18,738 bases of DNA from Betaproteobacteria bacterium (GTDB taxonomy: Bacteria > Pseudomonadota > Gammaproteobacteria > Burkholderiales > Casimicrobiaceae): positions 1 to 18,738 of the forward strand of contig PLYG01000256.1 of NCBI GenBank assembly GCA_003153335.1. Reading direction: 5' to 3'. The stretch's first letter is position 1. Each line of letters opens with the position of its first letter. The notes under the pieces are model-generated. The model had not been told where the DNA came from and ran no database searches. It saw only the letters and a list, made by a program, of their open reading frames with translations. The position numbers were made by a program, and so were the translations under genes. This document shows, one piece after another, positions 1-6,964 of the stretch.

Positions 1-263
1 AGCCGGGTGACCTGGTGTTCTTCAATACCCGCCGCTTCGCGTTTTCGCATGTCGGCATTTATCTCGGGGACAACAGCTTCATCCACGCCCCGAACCGGCG
101 CAGCAGCGTAAAGATAGCCAGTATCGATGGCCGTTACTGGAAAAAGCGCTTCAACGGCGCGCGCCGCCTGGTGGGCGTCATGCCCGGTGTCGTGTCGATC
201 GAGGCGGCGAAGTCCATCTTGCAATCGCTGCCCGCGATGGCTGATCCGTCGACCGACAAGTAG
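1..263 (+). CDS. NlpC/P60-family cell-wall peptidase, C-terminal part
   Basis: This is the 3' end of a gene that begins before the window; the reading frame enters at base 3. The first residues read PGDLVFFNTRR, the strand that follows the catalytic Cys helix in NlpC/P60 peptidases. It continues with SHVGIYLGDNSFIHAP, which holds the family's catalytic His (in SHVGIY) and the third polar residue (His in FIHAP). The catalytic Cys should lie just upstream, outside the window. These enzymes cut peptide bonds in peptidoglycan stem peptides and are normally exported or lipid-anchored, but the targeting signal is not visible here. About 40 residues follow the fold core (RRLVGVMPGVVS and a low-complexity tail). 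The gene ends 3 bases from the convergent ankyrin gene, with no terminator hairpin between them. The family call is firm; the specific subtype is unknown. Confidence 0.85.
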   Translation, partial: PGDLVFFNTRRFAFSHVGIYLGDNSFIHAPNRRSSVKIASIDGRYWKKRFNGARRLVGVMPGVVSIEAAKSILQSLPAMADPSTDK

Positions 264-266
264 CAC

Positions 267-1010
267 TCATTCCTGCGCGCCAGCCCGGCGCAGGATTTCT
301 TCGATTTCCTTGTACTCCTTGCGCCGCGCCCAGGCGAGCGCGGTTTCGCCTTTGTCGTTGCGCGTGCCGACGTCGAACCCGTAGCTGATCAGCAGCTTGA
401 CCGTTTCCGCCTTGTTCGAGAGTACCGCGAGCATCAAGGGCGTCGCGCCGTTGGGTGCGGTCAACGCGAGATCCGCGCCCGTGGAAATCAGGTATTCGAT
501 GACCGCATTGTGTCCATTGATGGCGGCGTACTGGAGCGGCGTCCAGCCCGCATGATTGATCTCGGCCCCGGCCTCGCGCAACAGCTTGATTACGGCCAAA
601 TTGCCGTTCAGCGCCGCAATCATGATAGCCGTGTCGCCGTAACCGTTTTTCGCATTGACCTTGACGCGGGCCTGGATGAGCGCTTTCACCACTGTCGGCG
701 AGCCTTCCCTGGCCGCCGTCATCAGCGCCGGTTCGCCCTTTTCATTGACCGTATTCGGATCCATGCCGCGCTCGAGCAGCCTGGTCGCCGTCCTCGCATC
801 GTCGGTGGCGATGGCGCGGTTGAATTCCTCGTAGGCATCGGCGCGGACTTGTCCTGCAGCGGTGACGACCAGCGCGGAGAACAGAATCAGCAGTCCAACC
901 CTCGTCCAGCCATCTTTGCGGCCAGATTGGTCACCGACATTCCATCCAGGCCAGGAATGTCCGTATGGCGTCGACCAGCTCGCGGCACCATGCATTGAAT
1001 TTGTGTTCAT
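267..1010 (-). CDS. Exported ankyrin-repeat protein
   Basis: The 247-residue product has a hydrophobic segment at residues 38-53 (VGLLILFSALVVTAAG) followed by VRADA, which looks like a signal peptide cleavage region. From about residue 58 to the end there are roughly six ankyrin repeats. Recognisable cores are GEPALMTAAREGS, GDTAIMIAALNGN, GWTPLQYAAINGH, GATPLMLAVLSNK and GETALAWARRKEY. One repeat junction (EINHAGWTPL) is about two residues short. The protein probably acts by protein-protein contact in the periplasm; no enzyme motif is visible. The ATG overlaps the tatD stop as TGATG, so it is probably translated by coupling as the last gene of the mltG-to-tatD operon. The stretch before the hydrophobic segment is about 37 residues, unusually long for a signal peptide, so the true N-terminus is uncertain. 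Confidence 0.8.
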   Translation of the reverse strand: MNTNSMHGAASWSTPYGHSWPGWNVGDQSGRKDGWTRVGLLILFSALVVTAAGQVRADAYEEFNRAIATDDARTATRLLERGMDPNTVNEKGEPALMTAAREGSPTVVKALIQARVKVNAKNGYGDTAIMIAALNGNLAVIKLLREAGAEINHAGWTPLQYAAINGHNAVIEYLISTGADLALTAPNGATPLMLAVLSNKAETVKLLISYGFDVGTRNDKGETALAWARRKEYKEIEEILRRAGAQE

Positions 1011-1798
1011 CAGACAGTGTTCTCCGGAATCCCGAACAGGCGAAAAAAATTCGCCGTGGTGATCTTTGCGACCTCATCGACGGCAATCCCGCGCAGTGCG
1101 GCAATACCTTCGGCGACATGTTTGACGTAGGCGGGCTGGTTCAGCTTGCCGCGAAACGGCACGGGCGCCAGATAGGGCGAATCGGTCTCGATCAGCATCC
1201 GCTCCAACGGCACCCGCCGCGCCACTTCATGCAGTTCTTTCGCATTCTTGAACGTCACTATGCCCGAGAAGGATATGTAAAAACCCAGATCGAGGCAGCC
1301 TTGGGCGACCTCCCATGACTCGGTAAAGCAGTGCATCACGCCACCCGCCTCCCCTGCTCCCTCTTCACGCATCAGCCGCAGCGTATCGTCCGCCGCGGAG
1401 CGGGTGTGGATGATTAGGGGTTTTCCCGTCTGCCGCGCCGCGCGGATGTGCCGGCGAAATCGTTCGCGCTGCCACTCCATCGACTGATCCGTGAATTGCG
1501 GCACCCGGTAGTAGTCCAGCCCGGTCTCGCCTATCCCCACGACCTTCGGCCGCTGCGCAAATTCGAGCAGTTGCTCAACTGTCGGTTCCGGCGTGTCTTC
1601 ATAGTCGGGATGCACGCCCACTGTCGCGTAAATGTTAGGATGCGCGTCGGCGATCGCCATCACGCCGGGCCAGTCGGGCAGGTTGACACTGATGCACAGC
1701 GCGTGCGTCACAGAGTTGGCGCGCATCGCCTCGAGCACATCGGGCAATTGCGCGTGCAACTCGGGAAAGTCGATGTGACAGTGGGAGTCAACGAACAT
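1010..1798 (-). CDS. tatD: TatD-family metal-dependent deoxyribonuclease
   Basis: The 262-residue product matches the usual TatD/YcfH length. It has the full TIM-barrel metallo-hydrolase set: SHCHID near the start (His6, His8), GETGLDYY (Glu91), IIHTRSA (His131), MHCFTE (His156) and ETDSPYLAP (Asp206). The family is known for magnesium-dependent DNase activity (3'-5' exonuclease on single-stranded DNA) in the cytoplasm, linked to DNA repair and DNA degradation. It lies after pilZ with a 60-base gap and is coupled at its end to the ankyrin gene. The order holB-pilZ-tatD is the same as in Pseudomonas. No strong ribosome binding site precedes the ATG. All metal ligands are present, so the enzyme looks active. 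The TatD/YcfH family call is near certain, but the exact paralogue is not. Confidence 0.93.
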   Translation of the reverse strand: MFVDSHCHIDFPELHAQLPDVLEAMRANSVTHALCISVNLPDWPGVMAIADAHPNIYATVGVHPDYEDTPEPTVEQLLEFAQRPKVVGIGETGLDYYRVPQFTDQSMEWQRERFRRHIRAARQTGKPLIIHTRSAADDTLRLMREEGAGEAGGVMHCFTESWEVAQGCLDLGFYISFSGIVTFKNAKELHEVARRVPLERMLIETDSPYLAPVPFRGKLNQPAYVKHVAEGIAALRGIAVDEVAKITTANFFRLFGIPENTV

Positions 1799-1826
1799 GA
1801 TGGGGTGGTTACTCTATCGCGCCTCT

Positions 1827-1843
1827 GGAGGACAGTGTCCCCC
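1827..1843 (-). other. Small RNA stem-loop between pilZ and tatD
   Basis: On the transcribed (minus) strand this stretch can fold into a 7-bp stem, GGGGGAC with GUCCUCC (one G-U pair), around a three-base loop. No T-run follows on the minus strand, so it does not look like an intrinsic terminator. It could be an mRNA stability or processing element in the pilZ-tatD spacer. The fold is seen in the sequence; the role is a guess. Confidence 0.25.
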
Positions 1844-1858
1844 AACCCTCTCCTCTCC

Positions 1859-2221
1859 TCACATCGTATGCGTGGTCCGGGTTGCGGACAGCGTGCCGCC
1901 CAGAATGCCTTCGATTTTTTTCTGTGCCGCAGCGCCGGTGTCGTCGTTAGTGAACTGCACGCCTATGCCCTGCGTGCGGTTGCCCTGCACGCCTTCGGGC
2001 GTGATCCACACGACTGTTCCCTGGACGGCGACTTTAGCCGGATCGTCCATCAGCGAGAGCAACATGAATACTTCGTCACCGATCTTGTACGTCCGGTTGG
2101 TGGGAATGAAAATGCCGCCGCCCTTGAGAAACGGCATGTACGCCGCGTACAGCGCAGTGCGTTCGCGAATGTTCAGCGACAGCACACCCGGGCGTCCGGC
2201 GAAGGCGAGTTTCGGTTCCAT
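1859..2221 (-). CDS. pilZ: PilZ-domain protein, type IV pilus assembly type
   Basis: The 120-residue single-domain protein sits between holB and tatD, the position of the founding pilZ gene of Pseudomonas aeruginosa, which is needed for type IV pilus formation. The PilZ fold is recognisable from GGGIFIPTNRTYKIGDEVFM, the strand VAVQGTVVWITPEG and GIGVQFTND. The canonical cyclic-di-GMP motifs are missing. There is no RxxxR near the N-terminus, and the D/NxSxxG position reads FLKGGGIFI. This matches the non-binding PilZ subgroup that acts through protein partners such as PilB and FimX. I chose the second of two nearby ATGs because AGAGG lies 6 bases before it, whereas it abuts the first ATG (2227). 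No other pilus genes are in the window. The gene identity rests on both domain and gene order. Confidence 0.88.
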   Translation of the reverse strand: MEPKLAFAGRPGVLSLNIRERTALYAAYMPFLKGGGIFIPTNRTYKIGDEVFMLLSLMDDPAKVAVQGTVVWITPEGVQGNRTQGIGVQFTNDDTGAAAQKKIEGILGGTLSATRTTHTM

Positions 2222-2227
2222 GGTCAT

Positions 2228-2232
2228 CCTCT
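2228..2232 (-). promoter_or_regulatory. Ribosome binding site deciding the pilZ start
   Basis: Read on the minus strand this is AGAGG, directly followed by ATGACC and then ATG. The 6-base spacing suits the ATG at 2221. The ATG at 2227 has no spacing at all, so initiation at 2221 is favoured. Confidence 0.55.
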
Positions 2233-2277
2233 ACGGTTAGTGCGCCGCGTCATCGGCCGCATCGGGCTGCGAAACAC

Positions 2278-3333
2278 CTATTCACTCAACACCGCCTGCC
2301 GGTAGCCAAACAGCGCCTTCTCGGCAACCAGACGTGGATTGAGCGGATGCGCGAGCAGGGCGCGATCGCGCAACAATGCCCGATGATAGCGGAGGATGGA
2401 GAGCGGCGCCACCGTCGCCGCCAGCCGCGACAACTGGGGCGTGAAGTCCGGGTGATAGCGCGGCGCCGCTCCCGCGGCGCAGGCGGCCAGATCGTAGCTC
2501 CACGTCGCCAGCAAGTCGAACCACGCCTGGAGGCGCGCTTTTTTTACGGCGCGAGCGCCTGAATCGACTTCCGCCCCCATGCCGATCACCGACAGGCGGC
2601 GCGGTTCGGCCAGGCGGTTCAGAAAACGGGTGCGCTCAGCCTGGTACGCAGCGTCAAGCATGGTCAACGCCTTCAGCGGCGCGCCGCCGGCTTGCGCGAG
2701 CAACAGCGGCGGGTCCGCCGCGCCCTGCGCGGCAAGCCAGGCGGCGGCTTGTTCGGCGGTCGGCTGCGGCGCGGGCACCCTGCGGCAACGGCTGATGACT
2801 GTCGGGCGCAGAAGGCGCAACTGGTGGCTGACGAGCAAAAAGTAGGTCGCGTGCGGCGGTTCTTCCAGCGACTTCAGCAACGCATTGGCCGTGGCGGTGT
2901 TCATTTCTTCCGCGAGGTAAATCATCACGACCTTTGCGCCTTGCCGATGCGAAGTCAGGTACAGGAAGCCGTCGATGAGTTCGCGCACTTGATCAACGAT
3001 GATCTCGTCACGCAATCGCGGCTCGCCCGAGCTCTCGGTCTTCTCGACGTATTTCCGCACGACCAGCCGGAAATCAGGATGCCCGCCGGTCAAGAACAAA
3101 TGGCACGCATCGCACTGTCCGCAGGCCAGCCCATCGTCCGGATGCCGGCACAGCAATCCCTGCGCGAGATGCAGCCCCAGCCGCCGCAACCCGGTTCCCT
3201 CAGGACCGTGCAACAGCGTGCCGTGATGCCACTGCGCGCGTGACCTCAGCATCGCGCGCAACGGAGCCTCCTGCCAAGGCAATAGTGGCAGAACAGAGAA
3301 TGCGGGTGCAGCGGATTCTATGTCGTCGCTCAT
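2278..3333 (-). CDS. holB: DNA polymerase III delta' subunit
   Basis: The 351-residue product is the delta' subunit of the clamp loader, which loads the beta sliding clamp onto primed DNA at the replication fork. The N-terminal AAA+ domain has a degenerate P-loop, GPEGTGLR (residues 43-50), lacking the catalytic Lys, as expected for this non-ATPase subunit. Four zinc-binding cysteines follow at 62, 71, 74 and 77 with C-x8-C-x2-C-x2-C spacing, as in E. coli. The SRC motif (TVISRCRRV) is present; in this family it supplies an arginine finger to the neighbouring subunit. The C-terminal region (after about residue 210) is the helical collar domain. The ATG at 3333 has GGAGG upstream at a tight 3-base spacing. 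A TTG at 3351 would add six residues. The gene lies 61 bases after tmk and 56 before pilZ, probably in one transcript. Confidence 0.93.
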   Translation of the reverse strand: MSDDIESAAPAFSVLPLLPWQEAPLRAMLRSRAQWHHGTLLHGPEGTGLRRLGLHLAQGLLCRHPDDGLACGQCDACHLFLTGGHPDFRLVVRKYVEKTESSGEPRLRDEIIVDQVRELIDGFLYLTSHRQGAKVVMIYLAEEMNTATANALLKSLEEPPHATYFLLVSHQLRLLRPTVISRCRRVPAPQPTAEQAAAWLAAQGAADPPLLLAQAGGAPLKALTMLDAAYQAERTRFLNRLAEPRRLSVIGMGAEVDSGARAVKKARLQAWFDLLATWSYDLAACAAGAAPRYHPDFTPQLSRLAATVAPLSILRYHRALLRDRALLAHPLNPRLVAEKALFGYRQAVLSE

Positions 3334-3394
3334 ATGCCTCCAGGCTGGCAATGAACGGCGGCGGCCGCGGGAGCGCGCAACGCGGCCGATCGCG

Positions 3395-4003
3395 TCACAG
3401 CGCCTCGATCACGCGCCGCAGCTCGGCGCGCACTGCCTCGACCGGCTGCGTACCGTCGATGATGCGAAAACGTTGCGGATCCGCGGCGGCGCGCGCCAGA
3501 TAGGCGGCTCGCACCCGCCGGTGAAATTCGGCTTGCTCGCGCTCGAACTTGTCGAGCCCGCCGTGCCGCGCCAGACGCACCGCGCCGACCTCGACCGGCA
3601 CGTCGAACAGCAGCGTCAGATCGGGCTGGAAGCCGGGGTGCGTCCACGCCTCGAGCGCGGCAAGCCGGGCGAGTGGAATGCCGCGGCCGCCTCCCTGATA
3701 GGCGACGGTCGCGTCGGTAAAGCGATCGCAAATTACCCAATCGCCCCTGCCCAGCGCCGGCCAGATCACGGCTTCCAGATGCTCGCGGCGGACCGCGAAC
3801 ATCAAGAGCGCCTCGGTCGCCGGCGCCATCGGTTCGTGCAGCAGCAATTCGCGCAGGCGTTCGCCCAGCGGCGTGCCGCCGGGTTCGCGGGTCATGATCG
3901 CACCCGCCCCGGAGCGCGTAGCGACCAAGTCGCGCACATACTGCACATGCGTGCTTTTTCCCGCTCCGTCTATGCCTTCCAGGGTGATGAATTTTCCGGT
4001 CAT
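3395..4003 (-). CDS. tmk: Thymidylate kinase
   Basis: The 202-residue cytoplasmic enzyme phosphorylates dTMP to dTDP with ATP, an essential step in dTTP synthesis. The P-loop GIDGAGKST is at residues 10-18, right after the first strand (FITLE). The DR(F/Y) motif appears as WVICDRFTDATVAYQGGGRG near residues 90-109, which binds the dTMP phosphate. The length is normal for bacterial Tmk (200-215). REPGGTPLGERLRELLL is the typical substrate-binding helix region, and the LID region is in LARHGGLDKFEREQAEFHRR. The gene follows mltG with a gap of 21 bases and precedes holB, an order shared with many proteobacteria. No strong ribosome binding site precedes the ATG, so translation may depend on the upstream gene. 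Nothing is broken. Confidence 0.95.
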   Translation of the reverse strand: MTGKFITLEGIDGAGKSTHVQYVRDLVATRSGAGAIMTREPGGTPLGERLRELLLHEPMAPATEALLMFAVRREHLEAVIWPALGRGDWVICDRFTDATVAYQGGGRGIPLARLAALEAWTHPGFQPDLTLLFDVPVEVGAVRLARHGGLDKFEREQAEFHRRVRAAYLARAAADPQRFRIIDGTQPVEAVRAELRRVIEAL

Positions 4004-4024
4004 GATTTTGGCTTGATGGTGCGG

Positions 4025-5008
4025 CTAGCGTCCGCCGCGCTGGTATTTGTTGACCGCGCGGTTATGATCATCGAGGTTGGTCGAAAATTGGCTGGTTCCG
4101 TCGCCGCGCGCTACGAAGTACAGATACCTGGTCTGATCCGGATGCAATGCTGCAGTGAGCGACGCCTGCCCCGGCAACGCAATCGGTGTCGGCGGCAGCC
4201 CGGCGCGCACGTACGTATTGTAGGGGCTATCGTTCTCCAAGTCGCGTTTCCTCAAGCTGCCATCGAAGTCGGCGCCCATTCCATAGATGACCGCCGGATC
4301 GGTCTGCAGTTTCATTCCCAGCCGCAGCCGATTGACAAACACCGAGGCGATTTGCGCACGATCCCGGCCCTGGCCGGTCTCTTTTTCGACGATCGAGGCC
4401 ATGATCAGCGCTTCGTAAGGGGAGGCGAACGGCAAGTCCGGGTCGCGGGTCTGCCATCCGCCCAAGAGCCGCTCCTGCAACGCACGATACGCCCGGCGGT
4501 ACACGGCGACATCGGTGCTGCCGGGGGAGAAGTGATATGTGTCGGGGAAAAACAGGCCTTCCGGATGCGTTTCAGCCACGCCGATCCGCTTGAGTGCATC
4601 GGGCAGCGATAGCTGATCGATAGTGTGCCTGAGCTGCGCAACGCCCGCCAGCGCCGCGCGCATCTGGTCGAAGGTCCACCCTTCGACAATAGTCAATGCC
4701 ACTTGCGTCCCGTCGCCGGCCGTGAGGATATCGAGCACCGCCAGCGGCGCCGTCGCGGACTCGAACTCGTAACTGCCCGCCTTGATCAAGCCATCCTTGC
4801 CCGACAGCCGCATCAGCCAGACCAGTGGTTCCGCGGCGACGATCACGCCCTTGTCGCGCAACTCGCGGGCCACCGCGCGTACGCTGGTCCCCGGCTTGAT
4901 GGAAAGCGCCACCGGCGCATCAAGCCTGGGCGCGTACGATAGATAGCCCGCGGCAATGGCGAGAGCCAGCAACACCAACACCGCGACTGCGCGTACCACA
5001 TTGCTCAA
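4025..5008 (-). CDS. mltG: Endolytic murein transglycosylase MltG (YceG family)
   Basis: This inner-membrane lytic transglycosylase cuts nascent glycan strands in the periplasm and so ends their polymerisation. An N-terminal membrane helix (VVRAVAVLVLLALAIAAGYL) is followed by a LysM-like subdomain (ALSIKPGTSVRAVARELRDKG). The catalytic part has FPDTYHFSPGS, ASIVEKETG with the catalytic Glu (about 208 in this numbering), KLQTDPAVIYGMG and PYNTYVRAGLPPTPI. The length of 327 residues from the TTG at 5008 fits the family. The frame stays open to 5125, but longer versions overlap gspG and the TATAAT pairs at 5043-5050. I therefore place the start below those elements: TTG at 5008, or GTG at 4999. 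Neither has a strong ribosome binding site. It is the first gene of the leftward operon. pabC, which precedes it in many relatives, is absent. The product is certain; the start is not. Confidence 0.93.
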   Translation of the reverse strand: MSNVVRAVAVLVLLALAIAAGYLSYAPRLDAPVALSIKPGTSVRAVARELRDKGVIVAAEPLVWLMRLSGKDGLIKAGSYEFESATAPLAVLDILTAGDGTQVALTIVEGWTFDQMRAALAGVAQLRHTIDQLSLPDALKRIGVAETHPEGLFFPDTYHFSPGSTDVAVYRRAYRALQERLLGGWQTRDPDLPFASPYEALIMASIVEKETGQGRDRAQIASVFVNRLRLGMKLQTDPAVIYGMGADFDGSLRKRDLENDSPYNTYVRAGLPPTPIALPGQASLTAALHPDQTRYLYFVARGDGTSQFSTNLDDHNRAVNKYQRGGR

Positions 5009-5021
5009 GGTGAATCCCGTG

Positions 5022-5050
5022 ACGACATCGGTCGAGGACGGAATTATAAT
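5022..5050 (+). promoter_or_regulatory. Sigma-70 promoter for the gsp operon
   Basis: A perfect -10 hexamer TATAAT (5045-5050) lies 17 bases after ACGACA (5022-5027), a 4/6 match to the -35 consensus. Transcription would start near 5057, giving a leader of about 15 bases to the gspG ATG at 5072, or 30 bases to the in-frame ATG at 5087. It stands out in this GC-rich sequence. Confidence 0.65.
5043..5048 (-). promoter_or_regulatory. Opposite-strand -10 element for the mltG operon
   Basis: The 8-base string ATTATAAT reads as TATAAT on both strands, offset by two bases. On the minus strand it would serve mltG, with a start near 5036 and a leader of about 28 bases to the TTG at 5008. No good -35 is found 16-18 bases upstream on that strand, so activity is less sure than for the plus-strand promoter. 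Confidence 0.4.
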
Positions 5051-5071
5051 GCGTGCACGATATTTCACCCG

Positions 5072-5545
5072 ATGAAAGCGATATTCATGCGCACCACCCC
5101 CAGGCACCAAAGAACTGTCTTGCACACCCGGCGCCGGCGCGGCTTCACGCTGATCGAGGTCATGGTCGTGATCGTGATCCTCGGCATTCTTGCGGCCCTG
5201 GTCGTGCCGCGCGTGCTGTCGCGCCCCGACGAAGCACGCGCGGTCGCCGCGAAACAGGACCTGGCAGTGATCAGCCAGGCGCTCAAGCTCTATCGGCTGG
5301 ACAATCAGCGTTATCCGAGCGCCGAACAGGGACTAGGTGCGCTGATCGTCAAACCGGAGACCGCGCCGTTGCCCCCGAACTGGAAACCGGGCGGCTATCT
5401 CGAACGCCTGCCCAAGGATCCGTGGGGCAATGCGTACGTGTATGTCAATCCGGGCCTGCATGGCGAGATTGACGTGCTGTCGTACGGCGCGGACGGCAAG
5501 CCGGGCGGCGATGGACTCGACGCCGATATCGGATCGTGGCAATAG
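5072..5545 (+). CDS. gspG: Type II secretion major pseudopilin GspG
   Basis: This is the main subunit of the T2SS pseudopilus, the periplasmic piston-like fibre that helps drive folded proteins through the secretin. The leader is basic (RRRR) and ends at G24 before FTLIEV, the prepilin peptidase site, with the conserved Glu at +5. The hydrophobic helix MVVIVILGILAALVVPRVL follows. Family marks are QALKLYRLDNQRYPSAEQGLGAL, LPKDPWGNAYVYVNPG, and the C-terminal calcium-loop region SYGADGKPGGDG. The 157-residue length is normal apart from a longish leader. An in-frame ATG at 5087 would shorten the leader by five residues, and neither start has a clear ribosome binding site. It is the first gene of an eight-gene gsp run and overlaps gspH by 10 bases. 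gspC to gspF, which often precede it, are not here. Confidence 0.96.
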   Translation: MKAIFMRTTPRHQRTVLHTRRRRGFTLIEVMVVIVILGILAALVVPRVLSRPDEARAVAAKQDLAVISQALKLYRLDNQRYPSAEQGLGALIVKPETAPLPPNWKPGGYLERLPKDPWGNAYVYVNPGLHGEIDVLSYGADGKPGGDGLDADIGSWQ

Positions 5546-6024
5546 CTACCGGCGCCACCGCGCGCGCCACCCGTGGCTTTACGCTGGTCGAGGTTCTGGT
5601 CGTGCTGATCGTGATCGGGCTGGGCGCCGGCCTGATCACGCTGGGCATGGGCCACGACAGCGCGGCCGCGCTGCGCCAGGAAAGCGAGCGGCTGCGCAGC
5701 GCGCTCGAACACGCCGCGCAACTGGCGCAATGGCGGCGCTCGGCTCTGGTGTGGGAGGCCGACGCTGGCAGCTATCGATTCCTGAGCCCAACACCCGAAG
5801 GTCTGTTGCAGGAGGAAAGCGATGACACGCTGTCGCGCCACGCCTTCCCCGAGGAGATGCACCTGCGCGCGACCGGCCCGGCCGGCGATGCTGCGCCATT
5901 GCGCCTGGTGTTGCGCGCTTCGGGCCGCAATGATCCGTATGCGTTGATCATCGATTCGCCGGCCGGAAGCTGGACCCTGCGCGGCGACCCGCTGAACCGC
6001 GTCCGCGCGGTGCCAACCCAATGA
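5536..6024 (+). CDS. gspH: Type II secretion minor pseudopilin GspH
   Basis: The 162-residue minor pseudopilin has a prepilin peptidase site, TRG before FTLVEVLVVL, with Glu at +5 and a hydrophobic helix to about residue 40. The globular part (for example SERLRSALEHAAQLAQWRRS, then a beta-rich region ending SPAGSWTLRGDPLNRV) fits the GspH fold. Minor pseudopilins sit at or near the pseudopilus tip in the inner membrane and periplasm. The start is a GTG inside the end of gspG, giving a 14-residue leader and a 10-base overlap that suggests coupled translation. The gene ends in an ATGA overlap with gspI. Sequence conservation in this family is low, so naming rests on the prepilin signal plus the position between gspG and gspI. 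Confidence 0.9.
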   Translation: MAIATGATARATRGFTLVEVLVVLIVIGLGAGLITLGMGHDSAAALRQESERLRSALEHAAQLAQWRRSALVWEADAGSYRFLSPTPEGLLQEESDDTLSRHAFPEEMHLRATGPAGDAAPLRLVLRASGRNDPYALIIDSPAGSWTLRGDPLNRVRAVPTQ

Positions 6025-6383
6025 AAAAACTCTGCGGTTTCACGCTGATCGAAGTCATGGTCGCGCTCACCGTGCTGGCGGTCGCATTTGCCGCCGGCTA
6101 TCGCGCGCTGGGACAATCGACCAACAACGCCGACCTGCTGAAGCGCCACGCGCTCGCGCAGTGGGTGGCGCAAAACCAGCTCGCGCTGATGCAAATCAAC
6201 CGGTCCACCGTGTCGCCGGGAACGGGCGAAGCGCGCCAGGCCGGCATCGATTTCGTTTGGCGGACGACGCTCACCGCAACGCCGAATGCCGCCTTTCGGA
6301 AGGCCGAGATCGTCGTGGCCGATCTGGCGCAGCCCGACTACCAGCTCGCCCGCCTCACCGCGTATCTGAGCGCGTCGCAATGA
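6021..6383 (+). CDS. gspI: Type II secretion minor pseudopilin GspI
   Basis: This 120-residue minor pseudopilin has a very short leader, MKKLCG, then FTLIEVMVALTVLAVAFAAG with the conserved Glu at +5 and the membrane helix. NADLLKRHALAQWVAQNQLALM and the region GIDFVWRTTLTATPNAAFRKAEIVV match GspI, which typically reads WxxxN just after the helix. Together with GspJ and GspK it forms the quasi-helical tip that nucleates the pseudopilus. ATGA overlaps occur at both its start (with gspH) and end (with gspJ), so expression is coupled. Length is normal for the family. Nothing is missing. Confidence 0.93.
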   Translation: MKKLCGFTLIEVMVALTVLAVAFAAGYRALGQSTNNADLLKRHALAQWVAQNQLALMQINRSTVSPGTGEARQAGIDFVWRTTLTATPNAAFRKAEIVVADLAQPDYQLARLTAYLSASQ

Positions 6384-6964
6384 GCGCGCGGCCGCCGTCC
6401 GGAACGCGACATCCGGGCTTTACGCTGATCGAGGTGCTCCTGGCGCTGGCCATCATGACCACGCTGGCGATCACCGGCTATCGGGCGCTCTCCGGCATGC
6501 TCGAAGGCGAGCAGCGCGTCGCGCAGGAACGCGAGCGCTGGCGCGAACTGGACCTGTTCTTTGCGCGTCTCGAACACGATCTCGGGCATGCGCTGCCGCG
6601 CGCCTATCGTATCGGCAACACCGGCATGCCGGCGCTGTTCCTGCGCGACGGCGCGATAGCTTTTGTCCGCGGCAACCTGGGAGAGCCGCCGCAGCGTATC
6701 GGTTATCGCTGGAGCGACGGGCGCATCGAACTCCTGTACTGGCCGCAGCTCGATGCGCCGGCGGCCAACGCGCCGGCCGCGTATCCCATTGCCGAAGGCG
6801 TCGACTCCTGGCAAATCTCCTTGGCCAACCGCTCCGGGCAGTGGGTCGAACGCTGGGGCGAAGTGGGACCGCAGGTCGAGGAACCGCCGCTCCCGCGCGG
6901 AGCGGCTGTTGTGCTGACCCTCAATGACGGCACGCGGATCGAACGCGTGTTCGCTCTGCAATGA
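6380..6964 (+). CDS. gspJ: Type II secretion minor pseudopilin GspJ
   Basis: The 194-residue minor pseudopilin carries RHPG before FTLIEVLLALAIMTTLAITG, a prepilin site with Glu at +5. GYRALSGMLEGEQRVAQERE and LDLFFARLEHDLGHALPRAY, then GYRWSDGRIELLYWPQLD, match GspJ. It contacts GspI and GspK in the tip complex. I chose the ATG at 6380 because it overlaps the gspI stop as ATGA and gives a 13-residue leader; the frame is open further upstream to 6161, but that part overlaps gspI and has no signal. The gene ends in another ATGA overlap, with gspK. Confidence 0.93.
   Translation: MSARPPSGTRHPGFTLIEVLLALAIMTTLAITGYRALSGMLEGEQRVAQERERWRELDLFFARLEHDLGHALPRAYRIGNTGMPALFLRDGAIAFVRGNLGEPPQRIGYRWSDGRIELLYWPQLDAPAANAPAAYPIAEGVDSWQISLANRSGQWVERWGEVGPQVEEPPLPRGAAVVLTLNDGTRIERVFALQ

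Noticed and set aside
3334..3351. TTG start for holB at 3351
   Set aside because: It adds six residues with no sign of conservation. The ATG at 3333 has GGAGG before it, although with tight spacing.
3320..4612. 430-codon plus-strand open frame across tmk and mltG
   Set aside because: It is a shadow of two well-supported minus-strand genes and has no domain, ribosome binding site or promoter.
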